Notes under the pieces: generated by a model
Seen by the model: only the letters and a program-made list of their open reading frames with translations
Told to the model about the DNA's origin: nothing
Databases searched by the model: none
Part shown: positions 63,346 through 64,000 of the stretch, piece by piece
How positions within the stretch are numbered: position 1 is the stretch's first letter
Layout of the letters: each line of letters opens with the position of its first letter
Made by a program: the position numbers and the translations under genes
Assembly (NCBI RefSeq): GCF_030819275.1
Contig: NZ_JAUTBL010000001.1
Span: 1,208,501 to 1,272,500 of the forward strand
Source of the DNA: Agrobacterium larrymoorei
Lineage (GTDB): Bacteria; Pseudomonadota; Alphaproteobacteria; Rhizobiales; Rhizobiaceae
Length of the DNA stretch: 64,000 nucleotides
Direction: 5' to 3'

Positions 63346-64000
63346 TTAAAGGATTTTCCGCCACTGCATTGTCGAGGCGAAGGTCCAGTCCGCGGGAACT
63401 TGCACGCACTTGTCGTCAGCCGCCGCTATGGCGTCCAGCAATTTTAATCCATCGAGCCGTTTCTGGTTGATAGCGTTAGTCCGCAACAACACTTCTAGGC
63501 GTTCTCGCGATGAATGTTCCGGCAGGTTGGCATTGGCGACGATCGCCCGGTAAGTCCGCTCCTTAAAGAACATGAGTTCAGCGCTTGCCCTGAGGCTCGC
63601 ATATTCCGCGTGGTCAAGTTCACGCCGCAACGACAGGTCATCGAGTGTTGCGAAGACATTCACCAAGGGCTCGGACAGCGACACATAGTTCATCTCCCGT
63701 GGACCATGGATTTGGGCGACATCGGAATCGTCAACCCGTTCGCCACTGGCATAACGGCTATAAATTTTGCCAATCCCGATCATCCCGAATGCTGCACATT
63801 CCGCAGCCCTCAGAGCGCCCATACTGCTTGAGCCATAGACGCGAGCGCCCTGAGAGAGAGCAAATAGGATTTCCTTATGCCAGATCGGAGCTACATCCTC
63901 AAAATTACCGTCGATCAGGCCGATCACAGTCGCGCCGTCATTAACCGCGGCCAGGATATCTCTGTGCTTGGCCGGCCCGCGGACTTCGACGTCCGCCGGG
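63346..64000 (-). CDS. tfuA: TfuA-family protein, N-terminus beyond window edge
   Basis: About 218 codons of a TfuA core-domain protein. From the edge the frame reads PADVEVRGPAKHRDILAAV, then VIGLIDGNFEDVAPIWHKEI, LSQGARVYGSSSMGALRAAE and CAAFGMIGIGKIYSRYASGE, the conserved TfuA core. The frame is open to 64000, so an internal GTG (63927) is not the start; about 15-20 residues should be missing. TfuA proteins are partners of YcaO enzymes: tfuA is named from trifolitoxin production in Rhizobium leguminosarum, and YcaO-TfuA pairs have been linked to peptide thioamidation. A YcaO gene should lie just to the right. Confidence 0.88.
   Translation of the reverse strand, partial: PADVEVRGPAKHRDILAAVNDGATVIGLIDGNFEDVAPIWHKEILFALSQGARVYGSSSMGALRAAECAAFGMIGIGKIYSRYASGERVDDSDVAQIHGPREMNYVSLSEPLVNVFATLDDLSLRRELDHAEYASLRASAELMFFKERTYRAIVANANLPEHSSRERLEVLLRTNAINQKRLDGLKLLDAIAAADDKCVQVPADWTFASTMQWRKIL

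Noticed and set aside
1..64000. tRNA, rRNA or CRISPR loci
   Set aside because: No tRNA-like GTTCGAATC arms in gaps, no rRNA sequence and no regularly spaced direct repeats were found by eye.

Overview
The window reads as an Agrobacterium / Rhizobium-group alphaproteobacterium: high GC, rhizobial gene content (dctA-dctBD, lpiA/mprF-acvB, inositol genes, BA14K protein) and, most tellingly, a TelA-type protelomerase (telA), the enzyme that keeps the linear replicon of biovar 1 Agrobacterium closed with hairpin ends. All family names come from reading the translated sequence; no database search was run.

Layout. 0-1.4 kb: 5' end of iolC and its RpiR-type regulator iolR with a palindromic operator. 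1.4-6 kb: propionyl-CoA carboxylase pccB / unknown AT-rich gene / pccA. 6-11.4 kb: a small EamA transporter, then C4-dicarboxylate transport (dctA) divergent from its two-component system dctBD, with a sigma-54 promoter and DctD sites in between. 11.4-18.1 kb: a BA14K protein, then a spermidine/putrescine-type ABC transporter with an Asp/Glu/hydantoin racemase and a divergent GntR/FCD regulator. 18.2-21.2 kb: D-alanine catabolism (dadA, alanine racemase, Lrp-type regulator). 21.2-23.6 kb: thiM-thiE-thiD behind a TPP riboswitch. 23.8-25.8 kb: a membrane CHASE3 protein without an output domain, convergent with telA. 25.9-31.2 kb: an M24 peptidase, then mprF-acvB (lysyl-phosphatidylglycerol synthesis and hydrolysis). 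31.3-37.4 kb: M19 dipeptidase, D-aminopeptidase-like hydrolase, MFS exporter, LysR regulator and a D-amino acid aminotransferase with an apparent frameshift. 37.6-43.4 kb: a polar amino-acid-type ABC transporter with an MmgE/PrpD protein and an NtaA-type flavin monooxygenase. 43.5-45.1 kb: small genes.

45.3-62.2 kb is an accessory catabolic island with a hydantoin / D-amino acid flavour. A FadR-type regulator faces, across a perfect 33-bp palindrome, an amino-acid ABC operon ending in a class V PLP enzyme and a truncated hydantoinase. IS481 debris follows. A long minus-strand operon then carries an M20 deacylase, a GAF protein, a sugar-type ABC transporter and hyuA-hyuB, with hyuA split by a frameshift. 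A reductase of the DpkA type and an XRE-cupin regulator diverge from it. D-amino acid or hydantoin handling recurs across the window (racemase, dadAX, D-aminopeptidase, dat, hydantoinases, DpkA), and three of these genes carry single-base indels.

62.3-64 kb: an internally deleted IS630-type element with intact ends, an unknown 84-85 aa protein and the 3' part of a TfuA-family gene. TfuA proteins work with YcaO enzymes on peptide backbones, so a peptide-modification (RiPP-type) locus probably starts at the right edge. This is the best candidate for an undescribed system, but its core lies outside the window.
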